Source: Muricea muricata
Lineage: Eukaryota > Cnidaria > Anthozoa > Malacalcyonacea > Plexauridae
Assembly: GCA_963855995.1 (NCBI GenBank)
Contig: OY979716.1
Span: forward strand, 44,242,480-44,306,479
DNA length: 64,000 nucleotides
Reading direction: 5' to 3'
In this document: positions 1-11,399 of the stretch, piece after piece
How the letters are laid out: each line of letters begins with the position of its first letter
Position numbering within the stretch: position 1 is the first letter of the stretch
Notes under the pieces: model-generated
Databases searched by the model: none
What the model saw: the letters and a program-made list of their open reading frames with translations, nothing else
What the model was told of the DNA's origin: nothing
Made by a program: the position numbers and the translations under genes

Positions 1-430
1 GCTTTCACTGATTAAGCAAGGATGACACATCTTCTTAACCTGCCAGCAAAAGATGGCACACCTTTCTGGCACAAGAGCGTCAACTAACAGACTTTCAGAT
101 GCCTAATTATTATGTACTAAGCAAATGTAGCAATTTTTAGAGCAGCATGGTTTTTGATAGTCAATCTATTTTATATTTTTCTTAGCTTTCACTGATTAAG
201 CAAAGATGACACATCTTCTTAAACTGCCAGCAAAAGAGCGTCGACTAACAGACTTTTAGATGCCTAATTATTATGTACTAAGCAAATGTAGCAATTTTTA
301 GAGCAGCGTGGTTTTGATAGTCAGTCTATTTTATATCTCTCTTAGCTTTCACTGATTAAGCAAAGATGATACATCTTTTTAACCTGCCAGCAAAAAAGGA
401 CACATCTGTCTCACACAAGAGCGTCGGCTA
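1..430. repeat. Short tandem repeat, about 2.4 copies
   Basis: The motif starting GCTTTCACTGATTAAGCA begins at 1, 185 and 345. Copy 1 is 184 bp. Copy 2 is 160 bp because it lacks a 24-bp piece around the text GGCACACC. Copy 3 fades out near 430. No coding capacity is seen. It is not an obvious copy of the 201-bp monomer in the centre of the window. The stretch 430-617 holds nothing I recognise. Confidence 0.85.
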
Positions 431-617
431 AAAGAAATGCTGGATAATATTCATTAACAGTGTTTGTGCGAGTGTATTATCTACTGATGTGCTATCCAGA
501 ATGCTGATATTTACATATCAGTGTAGATTTCCCTCCCAGTATACAAACAAAATTGACTACAATAATATTCTATGCGTATGCACCAAAGTATGTCAAATAT
601 TTTGATCTATATATTGT

Positions 618-1710
618 TCAAAGTAATAAATTACATTCCCTGATTAAAAATGTTAAACTACACCTTTTTGTCATGTTAGGTTCAGCACACATACTACCTA
701 GCTTTGCGATATCCAACCATTTTCCATACATTCCAATGTGACGAACAACTCTACCAAGTGAGTAAATATCACTTGCGGTCAACTGTGGAGCAGTCCTGTC
801 AACAATTTCTTGTGCAATTTGAATGTTTTTCCCAATATTTCTTCTTCTTCTCCTCCTCGGAAAGCTTGAAGTGTTTCCCATCTTCCATAGCACATGCTTT
901 ACCGAAATCTATCAAGACAGGCTTTAACTGCTTTTCATCGAAATAATGAACGATATTGTCACTCTTAATATCGTTGTGCAACAAACCGTGTTCGTGAATG
1001 TAAGCCAGAGTCTCGCTCAATCTTATCACCATCCAAAGTACTTGCAGCTTATCTTCCACAATTTTGCCACTGGTAGAGGTTAGAATATGATGTAAAGTTG
1101 CATTTTTTCGTTCAATACCGTAAAATAGAGAAATTAGTAAAAATGGGGTCTGGGACACATCAACTCCCAAGACGACAGGGAGTCCAGGATGTGAAAGGTT
1201 GCCAAGAATCTTTGCCTCTCTTATAACATCAGCCTTGGTTACTTCTTTTTTAAATTCTTTCGACACAACCAAGTGGCCCTGATAATTTTTTAATTGGCAC
1301 TTGCCAAAGGTCTCTTTACCAAGTAAAGCGTTATCTGTAGATGCATTGCCCAGATAAATTCGATCAATCTCTCTAAAACCACTTTCCTGTTTAAAAGGAA
1401 AAAAAATTATCAGTGAGGTATAGTGCATGATGATACATACAGCATATCAGGTTATTGATTACTAACGGTTGAACAGGTTCCACCCCTTTTATAACGTGCA
1501 GATTTTTGCCACAGTTTTTTATATTTCTCAGCTAGCTTTTAATACTACCGTGCTTCGATTTTAACAGCTTCGGCATTGTCAAGTTCCTTTTCTTTTTTTA
1601 ACTTTATTTCCTCTCCTTTCATTCTCCTTTGGATCTTCTGTTTGTTTCTTTCTTTTCTCATTGAGCGTTTCTCTTCTATAGTATTTTCTTGCATTTGAAA
1701 TTTAACTTTC
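618..1710 (-). pseudogene. Protein kinase gene, frameshifted (relic or broken copy)
   Basis: The main exon runs from an AG acceptor near 1391 down to the stop at 618. It shows a kinase domain in order: glycine loop LGKETFGKC, a VVSKEF lysine strand, a helix-C glutamate in VIREAKIL, the catalytic loop HNDIKSDN (HND where HRD is usual, with catalytic Asp and Asn kept) and DFGKA. The C-lobe (TASDIYSLGRVV, then KRCSLTFLI) is in another frame. The switch falls at a run of five T on the + strand (826-830), a one-base slip. Upstream on the same strand, 1553-1694 encodes a Lys/Glu-rich coiled-coil segment and 1455-1540 a further open piece (AEKYKKLWQKSARYK), but two stops lie between them. The substrate is unknown. 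It could be a recent pseudogene or a host kinase with a sequencing slip; the extra stops upstream favour a pseudogene. Confidence 0.7.
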
Positions 1711-2127
1711 TACTTTGAGTCCGACATCAGAGCGGTTTGCCAACGCGACTGATATGAAACACAAGACTTAAAGCCCGAGGTGTTGTAGCTAATCACTTCC
1801 TATTTTTGAATTATTATTAACAGGCCTGTGTGAGGCTTGTAAAAAGGAAATTTGTATCTTAAAAGTTATGTTAATTGTCGAGTTCAGAGTATAGAATCAT
1901 ATACAATTAATTAAAAACACTGAGAAAAGCAAGATAAATAGTTATTCATATTCTAAAAAACACATGTTGTGACGGTCTGATAGTGATAGGCATTCAAACC
2001 TCTCGACCTGAAATATGATCACGTGTGAACTAGCTACGTTTTGACTACTCTTAAAACCTTGTCAATTTTATAAATCAGCATGGTTTACGCCAAGTTCCTT
2101 CAGTGAATCAGTGGCCTGTATTTAAAA

Positions 2128-4880
2128 TGCCTTATACCTGTTCTGCGGAGTGTCCTACATGTTCAAAGTGGTATAAGACCTCACGAGCTGCATGGAATCA
2201 CATGAGAAAGTGTCATGGTCCCTATGTCATTTGTTAATAAGGCTGAATCACCAGTCACTACTTCGAAACCTTCACTTATTCCCACAATGCTATGGAAATT
2301 GCGCTTTACACAGAATGGTTGGTGACCTTAGTAGAACGGGTTAACGAAGCGCTACACCCACCTCTACCAGGTATTTAATTATCTTTTATAATTCTTCTCT
2401 GAGCTGTCAATTGTTTTTAGGTATTTGTAATATTATTTCAGTTGGGCTCGTAGTCTTATAGCATACACTGTTTTTGCCTCATTTTATGTCGTTGGACAAG
2501 AGCAGAAGACCCGTGCGTCCCTGTACAGTTTGTTCTAAACCTCATTGCTAAAATTGGAGAGGAAGCTGATGACGTTATTTCCCCGCACAGTGTCAGACAA
2601 CCTCGTACCCAGGCTCTTTACCTACGCCCAGCGCTGCGGAGAAGACCCTGGTTGGAGCTGGTCACGTGAACCCCAGATTTTAGGGGTAAATCAAATTAGC
2701 GCCTTTTTGCTACTAAGGGAGGAGTGGTAGAGGAGCGTACGCGTTTCTCATGTTTAAGAATTACAACATTTGTTAAATAAAAATAATTTTCACCAAGAAA
2801 TTGGGGAGAAAGTTAATCAAAAATTGTATTTTTGCTGTTGTGATTTCTTTCTGTGCATGAAACGCGTATTGGGTTACGCTTAGAGCACAAATGTGGATCA
2901 GATTTCAACTTGTCATACATTGCAGCAATTATGTCGTGGAGAAAATACTTCTATAATCTTTGGATTCGTGTTGACGGCGTTTGCAGTTTGTTTCTTAAAC
3001 TATATTCGATAAGAGATACTAAAGGACGCCGATCCGGGATTGTTAGTGCGACATACAGAGAAACAAGTACCGCACAAAACGACAGCAAAATGTGTAAACA
3101 ATGTTCCGAGTTGACTGAGACGTATCGCGATGAGGAAATACATCCACGTTATCATGTTTGCTGTAACGACGACAAGAATAATTCACAGATAAGTCAAAGA
3201 CTCGTCTATACGCGTATATTTAACAATACAATTCCCAAATTGATCCGATATGGCTGCTAGTATGCGCTGTATCTGTGACACATGTAATGCACATAAAACA
3301 TTAGACAATACAAAGCATATAATATATACTGATTTTGATAGATATCCTTTTATATAGATTACTGTTCTTGAACATTTTTAAAAGAAGTATATATCTAGAA
3401 GTAATAATGACTCTTTAAACATGTTATGAAAAATTAGTGTGTAACGTATGTTTAATACATTGTAATTGTTTTTGTATTTATAATGTAAAATTTCTGTGCA
3501 TTGTTAAGGCCCTGTTTAGGGTAGATATGCAAGTCGCTCCTTTTATTTTAAACATACAGAATATGTTGTTTCTTACAAACAATGCTGTGTCCCTCTTTTG
3601 ACATCTGATTATTATTTTTCCCTCATATGTATGAGCTGTCGCAATTACGACAAAGTTTATGTCACCAATTCAAAATTTTCCCTGACAGGGCCTTACAATT
3701 TCTTACTTCATATGTATGCATTGCTGTTATTATAATACAAATATTGTATATAATATAACAATGAACAATGTGCAAATTTCTGTTGCAAAAGGAGATATTG
3801 CATGGGGCTTATGTTGGACATTCACCTTTTTCGTATTAAGTTAGATTTTGTAGAAATTCTTCTGTATCTCTCCCTTTTACATCCCAGTATTGAAGTTGGG
3901 CTGTGAACATTGAAGATAAGTAACCCAGTAGTTATTGCAAAGCAGTTTTACATGGTTTTTGCGTGATTAAGAGTTTCATAAAGTCAAAATGTTTATAAAT
4001 TTGCTTATCTATTGTGACATTTTGAAGTTTGCAGATGCTTTGCGTTACAGGTACACTGCATTATACTTGCATCGGTGCAAACGTTAACATTCTAATGGAA
4101 TGTTCAGAGGTTATGTAATATTTTAGGCATAAATTGTATGTATCAGCGAATAAAGCAATTATAAGAGCCCGTTTTAATGCCTTTTAAAATAAACACGACA
4201 ATGAAACACCTATAACCTTAAGATCGCTTGACAGTTGCCAACACCCAACATAGTTTACTTATCGACACTCGTGCTTTCGGAATTCAAACGCTAACAATAA
4301 TACATGAAATGAAACACACAAAATAGACAAAAATCGATAATTTTTGATAAAAAAGTTTATATTGTCGTTCATAGCAATTAAATCTCACTCCTTGCATTGA
4401 AATGTATCACTTGTATGTGGAAGCATGTAATTTGATACTTTCCCCACCCTATAAAGTAACAGATTTTTTAAAGAGTCATGTGACCAGCTCCACTCAGGGT
4501 CTTTTCTGCAGCGCTGGGCGTAGGTAAAGAGCCTGGGTACGAGGTTGAGTGTCAGATACCAAACCCATAGGACATTGCCTCACAGATTTGAAACACAAAA
4601 GGTCTCTTATCAAGTCTATAATCTGGACGCTCTTAAAACAGCTTTAGAGGAGCAAAAAAAAGTTGTGTTAAGTAGAACTATGGCCTTTCAACACTTTGAA
4701 GCAGTAAATGGTCAAGAGTTGACTATGAAAGAAAAAATTGCTCGAATGAAAGCATCAGCTAGCAGAGGCTTCCTACAGAGAACCCAACTTCCAACGTCAT
4801 GCAGTGTTCTAGTGGAAAATACTTATATCAGATTTAAAATTCGATTTTTTAAAATTCGATTTATTGAAAAAGGACATTAG
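2128..4880 (+). pseudogene. Relic of a plus-strand gene with a C2H2-like finger, split by a transposon
   Basis: A short reading frame at 2128-2235 begins MPYTCSAECPTCSKWYKT and carries one C2H2-like finger (C-x2-C, then H-x4-H). Further open pieces follow in the same direction: 2301-2375 (EWLVTLVERVNEALHPPLP, ending at a possible GT donor), 2434-2537 after an AG acceptor (SFYVVGQEQKTRASLYSLF), then 2538-2597 in another frame. If the 1,950-bp element and one copy of its target duplication are removed, that last frame runs straight on from 2597 into 4557-4838 (YNLDALKTALEEQKKVVLS). The element therefore landed in an exon. Frame changes before the insertion show the gene was already damaged or that my exon borders are incomplete. 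I do not recognise the family. Confidence 0.5.
2598..4547. mobile_element. Non-autonomous DNA transposon, 1,950 bp, 9-bp TSD
   Basis: Imperfect terminal inverted repeats of about 75 bp start CAACCTCGTACCCAGGCTCT at 2598 and end with the reverse complement at 4547. They differ at only a few positions. The element is flanked by a perfect 9-bp direct repeat, AGTGTCAGA, at 2589-2597 and 4548-4556. A 9-bp duplication suits MULE-type elements (hAT and P usually give 8 bp). The interior is AT-rich. A 135-codon open frame at 2853-3260 has no recognisable domain, so mobilisation would need a transposase from elsewhere. The rest of the interior (3260-4470) has no gene that I can see. Confidence 0.9.
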
Positions 4881-4964
4881 GTTAATCTTTATTCATTGCT
4901 GTAAAAATGTATTCCCAACAGGAAGCTGCCGGACTAACGATGTATTGATCGACATACTATTTTG

Positions 4965-5625
4965 GCCTTATCGGCCCAGATATATTAGGCAATTGCATTT
5001 TTATGCTGCACCCCCTATTGAGGACAAGAGGAATTTCCAAGGGGTCCGAGTTGTTTAGATTGGAATTTCCAGAGGGAGGGAGGTGAGAAGTAATGCAAAA
5101 TTTCCAGCACCCCTAGTGAATTTTGTCGGATTTTCCCGAGCCCTTTCCAATAAGCATATGGGGTTTGTCTGTTATAAAGCCATATAACATATTTTCCACA
5201 AGAGTGGGTCGAACAGATACGTGGAATTTCCATTGAGGTAGCAAAACAACAAAATAGCAATCCAAAATGTGGAAATTCCATGGAGGACCCAGATAATATT
5301 TCTATGAAAATTCTTTGGGGATGGTCTGTTACAAAGCAATATAATGGATTTTCCATGAGAGTGGGTCCAAAGGTGCTGGAATATCGATAATTGGGTGGGG
5401 GTGGCAGATATTCATATATTCGTGTTCTGCCACATTAATTTCGTTTGAAATCGATTGTTTTTACAGTCTGGAATTTCCATAACAGATATATGGAATTTCC
5501 ATAAGGGATGGTTAAAAATACAAAAAAAAGCCCTTCGAAAATCCAGAGGAGGTGGAGACAAAAAAACCATGTCCTCAATAGGGGGAGGATGCATAATAAA
5601 TGTGCAAAGGCCCATTAGTGATGTG
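4965..5625. mobile_element. Candidate MITE with inverted ends and internal GGAATTTCC repeats
   Basis: The text near 4990-5030 (ATGCTGCACCCCCTATTGAGGACA, in part) recurs inverted near 5568-5612 (TGTCCTCAATAGGGGGAGGA). This gives inverted ends of about 40-45 bp around a core of about 540 bp. Inside are two diverged direct copies of a segment of about 65 bp (5160-5230 and 5318-5380), and the palindrome GGAATTTCC or its close variants at least six times. I could not fix a target-site duplication, so the borders are approximate. No coding sequence is supported. Confidence 0.5.
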
Positions 5626-5689
5626 CACGATGAAGATGACTTATACATACCAACCTTGTTCATACATTCCATCATGACATATGCAATTT

Positions 5690-8600
5690 TCAGAAAGTGG
5701 CAACATTTTTGAAAAATACACATGACATAAGATATCCTGGGTGTACTGGTGCAAATAAACCAGATGTTTTTTGCAGTGGAACATCTTGCAAACCATCATA
5801 ATCATACCATTCCCTATTGCAGTAAACTCGAGCATTGTAGTGTTGCCCATTCTGGAATGTCATACCATGTAGGTAGTAAACAGAATTGGAAAGATTTAAA
5901 CTAGTGGAACATCCTCAAGACCTTTCAGCTTTCCAGTCCTGGTTAAATCCCCAAAGAAAATTGGCAAAACCCGTGGATCCCCCATGTTCAAATTCGTTTG
6001 TCACTGAGTAACATGTACCACTACAAAGTATTGACTGTACTAAGTAGTTTTCTGGTACTACGATTTGATGCTTGCTAAGTCGAGTCGAAGCTGTTCCTGG
6101 TACAGCATTCTGAAATTCAACATTGCATGGGGTAAGTTGTGGAGAAAGCCATTCTTTAAGCAATGCCTCTAAATAGGTTTCATTTTCTTTAGTTTGTAGG
6201 TCACCAGAAACCAGGAAAACACTCTGGCTTGTAACAGCCTGTTTTTTTCTTGTTCAATCAACAGAATCACATTTTGTTTTAAAAGTATTGCACAAGATTG
6301 GGGCTAGACAAGGCATGAACATATCTAGCTTGCACCCCCCAGACATCAATTTTCTTCAGCCAAAGGATTTTTCCTTCAGCAAATTCTGCTTTCTCAAATA
6401 ATTGTACAATGTTTACGAGATATATTGCATATTGCGACGAGGATGATTTCAACTGGTCAAGCACTTTGGAATGATACTTCAAGAAAAGGTAAAATATTGT
6501 AAAGTAATTGTCTATTGGGCATGTGTTCACCAATTTTATCACAGCATTTCCAGATAAATGTGCAGTACCACCACATTTTGGTACAACTAAAGTTTCGATG
6601 AAGTTAGTATTGGGTGAGCACCAAGTCTTGGATGTGCTTATTCTATTTATGCCTCTCTTGTGATTCTGCTTGGAGCTGCCACATTCAACTGTTGGAGTAG
6701 CACTGGCAGTTACCTCTTTTCCCATACATGATGGTCATAGGATAACCTTGGGTATAAACCTTCATGCACTACAAATGTTTTGTTTACTGTTTTAAACTTG
6801 AAGTGATCTGGTCCAAATATGCTTAGAAGCAAGTTAGATACTTCCCTAAGCCATTTCAAGTCTTGAGGTGACCATTTTACCTTCTTTGGTTTCGAACCAC
6901 AGTTTTTTTAAATTAAGGAGTCAGTAATATCATGTTTTGTACATTGATAAATTGGTTGACAAATTCTTACCAGTTTGTGCACATTCAGCTGCTTTTTGAA
7001 AGCACAGGCGAAGGAATAATAGCTTGTCCGTATAGCTGTGAACCAGGATTTGCTTAACTAGAATAACAAAACACCAAATGTTAAGAACAAAAACGTAAGG
7101 ACAGCACTGCAAAAAATACCTCATTGCCAGTCTATACTGGATTTATCAACAAGCTTGATCCATCCCTTTAAGATCTATTGATAGTGTAACATTTTTTTAA
7201 TAAAGCCAGAACATAATCGGGGAAAATCTTTTTGCACTATCCATAAAGGGGATTAACCCTATTTCAAATATTACATGGTGCCAAATCAAAGGCCAGTGAT
7301 AAAATTCTGAATAAAATTAATTATTGTAAATTTTATCATAATTAGAATTCTTATTCACCTGACGAATCTTTCTCGTATATATCATGGTTTGTTGCTTGTT
7401 GGTAAAGCCGACGGTCTACTTTGTGCGAACTTTCAAACCCTTGATTACTGAATTCGCGCATTGAACAAAAACTTCTCATCAGCATCGATGCATGTTCAAT
7501 GACAAGGTGTCCATAATCTTCAGTTCCCAGCAGCAGTCCAAATGTTTCTTGTAAGTTAAGACCCCATTTTTTGCACTAAAATATTTAGCCAAAAGTGTAC
7601 ACACAAATCAGGCTGTACACTTTTCGAAAATGAAACACAGCATTCAACACTTGTATAATACCTGTATATCAAAGACATCAATCTCTTCAGCTTCATCTTC
7701 CTGATAGATCTTACTGCGGATTGTCAATGCAATGCCCTTCCACATCGTCGCAATCTAATAATGATAATAATATATACTAGTAATAAAATACCTCAAGAAC
7801 TTACCACTACAGCCTGTTTTATTTATGAAGAATCTTCAGGTCTTCCACCTGAAGATTTCTTTTGAATGAAAAAGGCTGCAGTGATAATTAGTTTTTGTGG
7901 TATTTTGTGTCTAAGATATACATACATGCTTGCATATATGCCTGTTATATGCAATTTAGTTACAATAAAATTATCCCTGCTCTAAGTTTTACTGTCAGTA
8001 CTCAGTTCCATTAAGCCATATTGATATATTCAAATTGATTGTTGGTTTGGGTGTTGAGCACAGTCTTATTGATAATGTACTGTACCAATGTAAACAGTTC
8101 GAGGTAAAGTTCACTGGCCAAACACATCACAGCTTCCTCCCACTCATTAACATCACACAGATGGTCTGAATTAAGTGTTTCTTCAATTCTTTCTGCCAAA
8201 TCTTCCCAATACTGCAAGTGGGTTTTAATGTGTGTGTCTGTAATACCTGAAATGATTAAATAAAAATGCTACATGTAATACAGATGTAATTGTAGGCTTT
8301 CATTAAAAATTAATCAGTATACAGTATATACCTGATGGAGCTATTATAATGGTTTCCTGATGAGAACCATAGTCACGGACAAATTCTTTTCCAGGCAATA
8401 GGTCACTAAAAAACTATTTGATAACAATAGTTGATTTAACTATAAGATAACTCTAAACTAAGGTATTATGTTAATTAAACAGAGTTAAAATCAATTTCAC
8501 CGTTTCCATCTCTTCACAGAAACCAACTTTCTTTAGCAAGTAATCTTGCGCTGAACCTTTATTCAGATATTGACATATCTTGTTAACTCGAAGTGCTGCA

Positions 8601-9351
8601 GCAACAATCTGCTCAATGTTTGTCAGGAATTTTCGCTCTTATTGGACCTGGGTGAAGAGAAACATGTGCTAAGCACTTGTATGTTTTTGTTATCCTGTGC
8701 AGGTTACCTCTGGAAAACAGTGTTTTTTTGCTGAAAATGTTTGGGAAAGATTTTTTCTTCCTGTGGAGCCAATTTTGTTTTTACAACACTTACCAGGATG
8801 GATATAGGAGCGATAACTGTTTTCTTGTTTGCCAAGGACTTTTTATCTTAAGCCACCTGGGTTAAACCCTTTCAGAGTCGTGTTACATAAACCAGAAAGA
8901 AAAGTGTTTTAGAATGGAAATATGTCTCACTGACAGTACCTGAAAGTGAAGCAACTTTGATATGTGTCTTATTCACTGCCATTTGCTTGTTCCTTCCTTC
9001 CTTCCTTTAGACGGATGAAATGTTTTTTCATTGTTCTTGGACCAAGTTCAGATAAAAGTTTGTTCAGGCAATCTAAAGATCCAATTTTGTAAGCAAATAG
9101 CCCAAGAGACCCAAGAAGTTGCTCTGTATTTCTCAGCTCACAGTGTTTGCAAGCACAGTGATATGGCTAACTTTAATCTTATAACAAAAGCAATATTATA
9201 CTTACCCTTATAGCATTACAAAAGATGCAAAATTCTATACCAGGTCCTCTTCCTCCAAGAGTAATTTCATCCTGGTCATCTTGGATATCATCATTGAAGA
9301 GGGCATGTTTCTTTACTACCATAAGGATCAGTGCCTTGTAGTCCAATGTAA
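5690..9351 (-). pseudogene. 3' half of a split minus-strand gene; C-terminal USP-like peptidase
   Basis: Eleven exons can be followed by splice motifs and phase: 9206-9351, 8977-9166, 8501-8637, 8332-8413, 8086-8246, 7662-7754, 7359-7575, 6971-7057, about 6895-6336, 6238 to about 5920, and 5851-5690 (stop 5690-5692). The first two carry a Cys cluster (EFCIFCNAIR, then YHCACKHCELR), a likely zinc site. Exon 7359-7575 has the conserved-looking stretch GTEDYGHLVIEH and FSNQGFESSHK. The end resembles a USP-fold cysteine peptidase: Cys box LVNTCPIDNYFTIFYLF, His box NGQHYNARVY followed by WYDYDGL, and a last strand PGYLMSCVFFKN. Near 6712-6725 the frame shifts, and one more A in GGGAAAAGAGG would mend it. 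The first exon joins in phase to exon 51837-51936, beyond the 41.6-kb insertion. The gene is probably derived from a mobile element; I cannot name its family. Confidence 0.65.
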
Positions 9352-9432
9352 CTATGTAGGTTAAATAGGAGTCGTCAACCAGGTTATTGAAACAAAAATT
9401 TCAAATGGGTTTGATCTCAATTTTACACTATA

Positions 9433-9977
9433 CCGGGTGGCCCAAAAAAAAGTAAGTTTGATTTGATGTAACAGAAAAACAGGGATAGTGATCAAAACTA
9501 AATAAATTACATCCTATCCAGGAAAGGCTAGCTTGAATTTTGATATGCTACATTAAGATTTTGAAGCAACTTCTGTTGAGATATTGATATTTTAAGTTGA
9601 ACATGCGTTTCTCAAAAAGGCTATAAAATTCCACAAAACGACCTATTAAATTAAGTGATGCAACAGGCTTTTCACATCGAGTTTAGTCGTTTTAAAATTC
9701 GTTCGCAACATTTTTCTTTCAAATTTCACTGTTTATTAAATCATAGAAACTTATCTATATGTCAAAGGCATCTCTTCTAGCAGGAACAACTGTGTTATTA
9801 CAGGAATGATCAATAGGTTGTAAAGGCAACACTTGGCATGCGTTTATAAAGAAAAACTTCGCGATTTGACATCCTCTTTGGGTGTTTGCCATGATTTATG
9901 CTCAAAATTTGTGCTTGAGGATGGAAAAATAAAAGAAATGTCAACAGAAATTCAACGAAAATTGCTTTGAATTATTT
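9433..9977. mobile_element. Left piece of an 801-bp mariner-like MITE split by the giant element
   Basis: The end CCGGGTGGCCC at 9433, preceded by TA (9431-9432), is the inverted partner of GGGCCACTCGG ending at 51795 and followed by TA (51796-51797). Inner homology also holds: for example AACAGAAAAAC and TTGAATTTTGATAT appear inverted at about 51690-51750. Removing the giant element and one copy of its 9-bp duplication leaves 801 bp. TA flanks and short inverted ends suit a Tc1/mariner-type MITE. There is no coding sequence. The arms are clearly diverged, so this element is older than the giant one. Confidence 0.75.
9969..9977. repeat. Left target-site duplication GAATTATTT
   Basis: The nine bases GAATTATTT stand immediately before the left end of the giant element and recur immediately after its right end. 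A tenth base (T at 9968 and 51530) also agrees, but at the right end it is part of the inverted repeat. Nine bases is the classic MULE length. Confidence 0.93.
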
Positions 9978-9996
9978 ACCACTGTGAAGGTAGCCG

Positions 9997-10056
9997 CGGA
10001 TTGGGCCTCGGATTCGGCCTCGGATTGGGCCGCAGATTGGGCCTCGGATTCAACTC
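9997..10056. promoter_or_regulatory. Subterminal 12-bp motif array, left end
   Basis: Five consecutive 12-bp units with the core CGGATTGGGCCT or close variants (CGGATTCGGCCT, CAGATTGGGCCT) start at 9997, 10009, 10021, 10033 and 10045, only 19 bp inside the element tip. They stand out as GC-rich in AT-rich DNA and are mirrored at 51451-51513. Regular subterminal motifs are often transposase binding sites; that role is inferred here. Confidence 0.75.
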
Positions 10057-11399
10057 ATTTCAATCGTTTAAAAGTAGATTTTAGAAAAGAATATTTCTAG
10101 TTGTTTTTAAGGTATTTTTCGTTGCAAATGAGCGTTATCATGAGTAATACAACGTACCTATTCACTGCTGATGGAAAACTAAGGAAACACGCTCGTTTGT
10201 GAGAGAAATAACGCCTCAAAGACACTACATATTATGTCTCAACTTCACTCAGATTAATACACAAATTTGGAGATAAACCAATCTTTGAAGTGCATGCACA
10301 AGGTACAAAAACGATACTGTACGGTATTTTTAGTGCTCTTTCCGTTGACGTGGGTTATTTCGTGGCACAAGCTTTAAAAGTACAGCATTAAACAGCAATT
10401 AAGAGTTAATTTGCTGTAAAGCATGCAGCATTACAACGCGCAGCTAACCTAAATTTTTGCGCAAGAAAATATTTCGTTTACTATCAAAGACAACACTATT
10501 GTGTAATATTTTTCATGCTCGTTTCATTGATGTACGCGATATTTATGGCACAAGCTATTGTCCTGTATATTTTAATGAGCACACAAGTCAAAGTTCAAAT
10601 GCCGTAAAGGCTCAATGCATATAGGATGACATATATCTCCTATATTCACGCAGCGTTTGTTTAAAAAAGAATACGAGCTGGCATTCAGGACAACAATATT
10701 GTGTAGTATCTTGTTTGCTCTTTTCATTTCTGACCGTTATATTGCGGCACAAGCTCCACAAGTAAAGAATTTTTTGAGCAATTAATACGAATGCACAGCT
10801 CAATTGTCATGCAGCGTTTGCGGAAGAAAAAAAATCCCAATTGCTATTAAAAGCAACAATATTGTGCAGTATTTCTAGTGGGCTTTAAAGTTAAATATAT
10901 CGATAATAAGCACATAGTTAATAGTCTAAAAATATGAAGTTTTTACCGTGACATAAATTCGTGTTTACATTCCACGAGACGTGAAATGTGTTTACAAAAT
11001 CCGCGAATATTCGTGGCCCAATCTACTTGAACCAGGTATCAATAGAAAGTCCATACACATTCCACAGATTAGGAATATACCAAATATAAAGCGGCACAAG
11101 TTCATCGCTGCGTTATATAGAGCATAAAATGATTTTGTGAAGCTATAGCTGCTAGCACCGGATTCGAGGCCGCCTCCTGCGCTAACATCTGACGAGTGAT
11201 GAGCACTTGACATAAACATCATTCCTTTGGCTTTTTGTTACTGTCGCAAGGGAGTGCTGCCTTTCAAAAGAGCTTGGATTGAATACCGCACACTTTGAAT
11301 TCTCTCTTAAACGATGCGCGCGATATTGTAACACAAAAACACCATGAATGATCTATGTTCACCACTATGTCTATGGTCCTAGTTTAAGAATTTTACGAA

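Noticed and set aside
2853..3260. 135-codon ORF inside the 1,950-bp element as a transposase
   Set aside because: It has no catalytic motif, no domain and unconvincing composition, and is far too short for a DDE enzyme.
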